A model generated the notes under the pieces. That model was not told the origin of the DNA. It was given only the letters and a program-made list of their open reading frames with translations, and searched no databases. From Acidobacteriota bacterium (GTDB lineage: Bacteria > Acidobacteriota > Vicinamibacteria > Marinacidobacterales > Marinacidobacteraceae): a DNA stretch of 64,000 nucleotides. The stretch's first letter is position 1, and each line of letters starts with the position of its first letter. The DNA lies in assembly GCA_028877265.1 (NCBI GenBank), contig JAPPGX010000107.1, positions 29,440 to 93,439 on the forward strand, in the 5' to 3' direction. This document shows, in pieces, positions 60,890 to 64,000 of the stretch. Both the position numbers and the translations under genes were made by a program.

Positions 60890-62350
60890 TTGCACCAACT
60901 TTCGCGCCTGAGGACAGCCACCGAAGCGCCGGAGACCGCCGCCCATCAGTGGACGGAAGTCCTGTCCGTCATCAGGACGAGCCTCTCTGCCCATGAATTC
61001 GACACCTGGTTCGCTCCGGCCCAGTTCCTGGGCGCCGAGAACGACGTCGTCGCAATCCGGGTTCCCAACGCCATGTTCGCGAATCATCTCGAGGGCGAAC
61101 ACCGGGAGCTGATCCTGCGCGCCTTCGCGGCCACTGGCAGCCCCATGGCCTCGATCCGATGCTCGGTCTCCGCGAGCCCTCCCGAGACCCTTGGGGGAAC
61201 GGACTCCCCATCCGCAGAGGCCGGCTCCTCGCCCGGGATGCCGGGCGGCTTGCTGGCGGTGGACGACGTCCCACCCGGCACGCGCGTCCCGAACGGCGAG
61301 TCACGCCGGCCGGCGCTGCGGAGTGACTCCGTTTCCGCTTCCTTCTCGTTCGATTCCTTCGTTGTCGGCGCGAGCAACCGGTTCGCCCACTCCGCAGCCC
61401 TGGACGTGAGCAATCCGGGAACCGGGTACTCCCCGTACAACCCGCTCCTGATCTACGGAGAGGCGGGGCTCGGCAAGACCCATTTGCTCCAGGCGATCGC
61501 CCGTCGGTTTGTTGAACAGAACCCGGGGCGCAAGGTCCTCCTGACCAGGGGGGACACCTTCAGCACCCATGTGGTCAGCGCCATCCGGTCGCACGATCTC
61601 TTCGGTTTTCGCCACGAGTGCGCGCAACTCGACCTTTTGCTGGTGGACAACATCCAGTTCATCACGGGTCTCGACAACTTCACCCGGGTTGCCCAGGAGT
61701 TCTTCCACGCCCTCACCGCGCTCTCGGACCGGGGCCGGCCGATCGTGCTGACTTCGGACCGCGACCCGCGAGGCATCCCGAACCTGGACGGCCAGATCAA
61801 GAGCCGCCTCGAGAGCGGCCTGGCAACCGACATCGGCACTCCCGACTGGGAGATGCGGGTGGCCATCGTCCGCAAGAAGGCCGCCACCCTGGGGTTGGAG
61901 TTACCGGACGGAGTTGCCGAAACCATCGCTTCCCGCTACCAGCACGACGTCCGGAAACTTGAGGGAACCGTCAACAAACTGTTCGCGGAATCGAACGCCG
62001 ACCGTGTCCGGATCTCTCCAGCTCTCCTCGACCGGGTCCTCTCGGAGCGTGCCTCCCGGCGAAGCCGCCAACCCACCATCCAGGAGGTTCAGGTGGCGGT
62101 GGCGAAGGCCTTCGGCTTCGCGCCGCTACGACTCGTCGGGAAGCAACGGTCCAATGTGCTCGTCCTCGCCCGGCACGTCGCCATGTACCTCTGCCGCAAG
62201 ACAACGGGCCGGACTCTCGTGGAGATCGGGAAGGAGTTCCGGCGGGACCACTCAACGGTGACGTACGGAATCCGTCGCATTGCCGCCGCGCGCAAGCGTG
62301 ATCTGGGACTCAACAAGCTCCTGGAGCGTCTCCTGGACCAGCTTTCCTGA
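60890..62350 (+). CDS. dnaA: Chromosomal replication initiator DnaA
   Basis: A 486-residue DnaA. Domain I (about 20-95: WTEVLSVIRTSLSAHEFDTWF), a Pro/Ser-rich domain II linker (96-148), AAA+ domain III with Walker A GEAGLGKTHLL (190-200), Walker B LLLVDNIQF (249-257), sensor/Arg-finger region SRLESGLATDI, and domain IV with ARHVAMYLCRKTTGRTLVEI and the DNA-contact RRDHSTVTYG (451-460). The Walker B is DN rather than the usual DD. Start: no ATG or GTG exists upstream of domain I; the TTG at 60890 is used and has no clear ribosome-binding site. Confidence 0.96.
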   Translation: MHQLSRLRTATEAPETAAHQWTEVLSVIRTSLSAHEFDTWFAPAQFLGAENDVVAIRVPNAMFANHLEGEHRELILRAFAATGSPMASIRCSVSASPPETLGGTDSPSAEAGSSPGMPGGLLAVDDVPPGTRVPNGESRRPALRSDSVSASFSFDSFVVGASNRFAHSAALDVSNPGTGYSPYNPLLIYGEAGLGKTHLLQAIARRFVEQNPGRKVLLTRGDTFSTHVVSAIRSHDLFGFRHECAQLDLLLVDNIQFITGLDNFTRVAQEFFHALTALSDRGRPIVLTSDRDPRGIPNLDGQIKSRLESGLATDIGTPDWEMRVAIVRKKAATLGLELPDGVAETIASRYQHDVRKLEGTVNKLFAESNADRVRISPALLDRVLSERASRRSRQPTIQEVQVAVAKAFGFAPLRLVGKQRSNVLVLARHVAMYLCRKTTGRTLVEIGKEFRRDHSTVTYGIRRIAAARKRDLGLNKLLERLLDQLS

Positions 62351-62901
62351 TCCGCCGAAGGGCGCGGGGTTTGTTCGGGGCCCCTTGAGGCCATCGCCAG
62401 GGCGGCGCATGGCCCGCCACCCGCTGCGTCACGCGAATTCACGGCGGTGTGCCGCGCGTACCCGGCTGGATAGAGGCGCGCGTTCGAGGCTCGGCCGGAT
62501 GCGGAGACGCCCGGTCTCCGGGCGCCCCGAAGAATGTGCAAAAGATGTGGAAAACGTGTGGAAAACGTGTGGATTCCTGTGGAAAAACCGGTCCACCGAT
62601 ACGCCCTGGAGACCGGTTGTCCGGCTTTCCTCAGCACGCCACCATCCCCCGGGCACTTCGCCAACAATTGGAAAACCCATCAAGGGTCCTTTTTTCAATG
62701 ACTTATGGGATTTTTCACCACTTTCCACACGGCAAATTTATGACTATAATTCCTCCCTGACGGCTCCTCTGTCTCTATTGATCCGTTCGATCTTCGCGCC
62801 CCTCATCGTTTCGAATCGAGGCGTCTTTGATCCTGTCGATATCCGCGGGAGTCTCCTTTCATCCCGCGCCGCCAATTGCTGATTCAGAAAAGAGCACTCC
62901 A
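62351..62901. other. Chromosomal replication origin (oriC) between dnaA and dnaN
   Basis: A 551-base gene-free region. The first part (62351-62530) is GC-rich and featureless. Then comes a phased row of DnaA boxes (62535-62586), two near-boxes in the other orientation (TTTTTCACC at 62711-62719 and CTTTCCACA at 62721-62729), and an AT-rich stretch at about 62690-62760 that includes CAAATTTATGACTATAATTC, the likely unwinding element. The remainder up to dnaN contains short AT-rich patches. Position, boxes and AT-rich element together make a strong case for oriC. Confidence 0.9.
62535..62586 (-). repeat. Helically phased DnaA-box array
   Basis: Five boxes in the same orientation begin at 62535, 62546, 62557, 62568 and 62578, i.e. 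every 10-11 bases. Read on the minus strand they are TTTTGCACA, TTTTCCACA, TTTTCCACA, GAATCCACA and TTTTCCACA; four fit TTWTNCACA and the fourth has a mismatch at the start. Confidence 0.88.
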
Positions 62902-64000
62902 TGGACTTCACCACTGACCGAGAAGCCCTTCTGGCCGAACTCAACCTGTTCGCCGGCGTGGTCGAGAACCGGCCGTCAGACCCACTCTCGATGTTCTCGA
63001 ACGTCACCTTCCGGCCATCGGAGACCGGATGCGAACTGACGGCGTCGGGCGGGGAGATCGGGCTCCGGTCCAGCATCGCCGCGGAAACCAGCGGCGAGGG
63101 ACTGCTCAGCGTTCCGGTGAGCCTGCTCGCTCGCTGGCTCAAGGAAGGGCGCGCCGAGCAGGTCTCCTTCCACGAAACCGACCAGAACTGGATCCAGGTC
63201 CGCTGCGGGGGCAACGACACCCGCATCCCCGGCCGGGTCGGCGATCCGCCAACCCTCTCGGAGCCTCCCGCGGATCCGCTCTGCACGGTGCCGTCCGAGA
63301 TGTTCGCGACCCTGCTGCGATCCGGTTCGTACGCCTTTCCCGCCGCGGTGGACGCCTCGGTCGCGACGGCCGGCGCGCAGATTGAAGTCGAAGGCAGCAG
63401 CGTGCGGATCGTTTCTTCCGACCACTCGCGCCTGGCCTACTCCAGCGCCACGCTCGGAGATGGCGATGGAGCCGCTTCGCGCGGCAAGCAGGCCTTCGGA
63501 CTCGGAATGAAGGCGATTTCGGAGCTGACCCTGCTGGCGCGGAGCGGTGACTCCGGCATGCGCTTCTTCCAAGGGGAGAATCACCTCTTCCTCGAGTTCG
63601 GACACCGGCTGCTGGTGTGCGCCAAGCTCGCCGATCGGCTGCCCGAGTACGAGCATGTGATCCCGCGCGACTGTCCGATCCGGATTCGCACCAGCCGGGA
63701 AGGGCTGCTGGGCGCCGTGCAGGCCGCACTCCCGTTCTCGACGGGGGACTTCAACCGGGCCAAGCTCGATATCGGCGAGGAGTCCATTCGGATCGACGTT
63801 ACGTCGGTGCGGGGAGAGGCGATCTCGGAGGTCGAGGTTCTGGAGGCGTCGGGTACTCCGCTGACCCTTCACCTGAACCTCGTGCACCTGCGTGATTTCG
63901 CGAAGAGCTTCGACTGCGAGGCGGTCGCGCTGGAGTTCAACACTCCGGACACCGCGTTCATTCTGCGTCCGGTGGACGAGGACGACAGCATCGAACACTT
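62902..64000 (+). CDS. dnaN: DNA polymerase III beta sliding clamp, 3'-truncated
   Basis: The processivity clamp that encircles DNA for the replicase. At least 366 residues are visible (close to the full ~370), with MDFTTDREALLAELNLFAGV at the start, LTASGGEIGLRSSIAAETSG, VRIVSSDHSRLAYSSATLGD, LADRLPEYEHVIP and, near the end, FNTPDTAFILRPVDEDDSIE. The open frame runs into the window edge without a stop. It follows oriC in the standard dnaA-dnaN order. Confidence 0.94.

Overview
The window looks like one end of a contig from a high-GC, diderm-type bacterium, probably an uncultivated lineage. The evidence is lipoprotein and Tat signals, bactofilin, periplasmic AmiC/GerMN-type proteins and a YidC with a large periplasmic domain. 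Two features point towards the Acidobacteriota / Gemmatimonadota / Myxococcota-Desulfobacterota part of the tree: an F1Fo gene order with paired b subunits and no a or c gene, next to bactofilin-parB-parA, and a LysW-type lysine/arginine operon. The phylum is an inference that I cannot settle by eye. The first ~110 bases are homopolymer runs typical of a bad contig end. No phage, IS element or CRISPR array was seen.

Layout. 0.1-3.4 kb: a truncated zinc alcohol dehydrogenase, a DUF488 protein, a PPM/TCMP-type methyltransferase, an unusual run of perfect hairpins, then three minus-strand tRNAs (His, Arg, Pro). 3.4-8.0 kb: a minus-strand amidase-GerMN-rph-rdgB block split by a plus-strand exported protein. 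8.1-10.2 kb: inositol-phosphate synthase plus a ferredoxin-like protein. 10.2-15.6 kb: LysW-dependent amino-acid operon (lysW, lysX, lysY, a class II amidotransferase, lysZ, lysJ) preceded by a cysteine-rich unknown. 15.7-20.5 kb: a TPR protein, then a three-gene exported operon with a good promoter and terminator. 20.5-22.4 kb: a CDP-alcohol phosphatidyltransferase and a diacylglycerol-kinase-like protein. 22.4-34.4 kb: a seven-gene sugar operon (three alpha/alpha-barrel glycosidases and a complete ABC importer). 34.5-42.3 kb: a lipid operon built round a 1474-residue reductase/ligase/ACP/acyltransferase fusion that I match to the myxobacterial ether-lipid enzyme ElbD. 42.4-47.2 kb: fabH, a thioredoxin-domain DUF255 protein and a lipoprotein sulfatase. 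47.2-48.7 kb: two tandem paralogous small membrane proteins and another exported protein. 48.7-54.7 kb: ATP synthase F1 genes, delta and two b subunits. 54.9-60.4 kb: bactofilin, parB, parA, parS, rsmG, yidC, yidD, rnpA, rpmH. 60.5-64.0 kb: dnaA, oriC and dnaN (cut by the window end).

The right half is therefore the chromosomal origin. It has an exact consensus parS beside parA and, between dnaA and dnaN, a row of DnaA boxes spaced one helical turn apart ahead of an AT-rich stretch. The left half is metabolic. A membrane-lipid theme recurs: inositol-phosphate synthase, CDP-alcohol transferase, lipid kinase, the ElbD-like locus and FabH. Genes are tightly packed, with many four-base start/stop overlaps, so long transcription units are likely. 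The minus strand from 42.3 to 22.4 kb (lipid operon followed by sugar operon) could be read as one or two transcripts.
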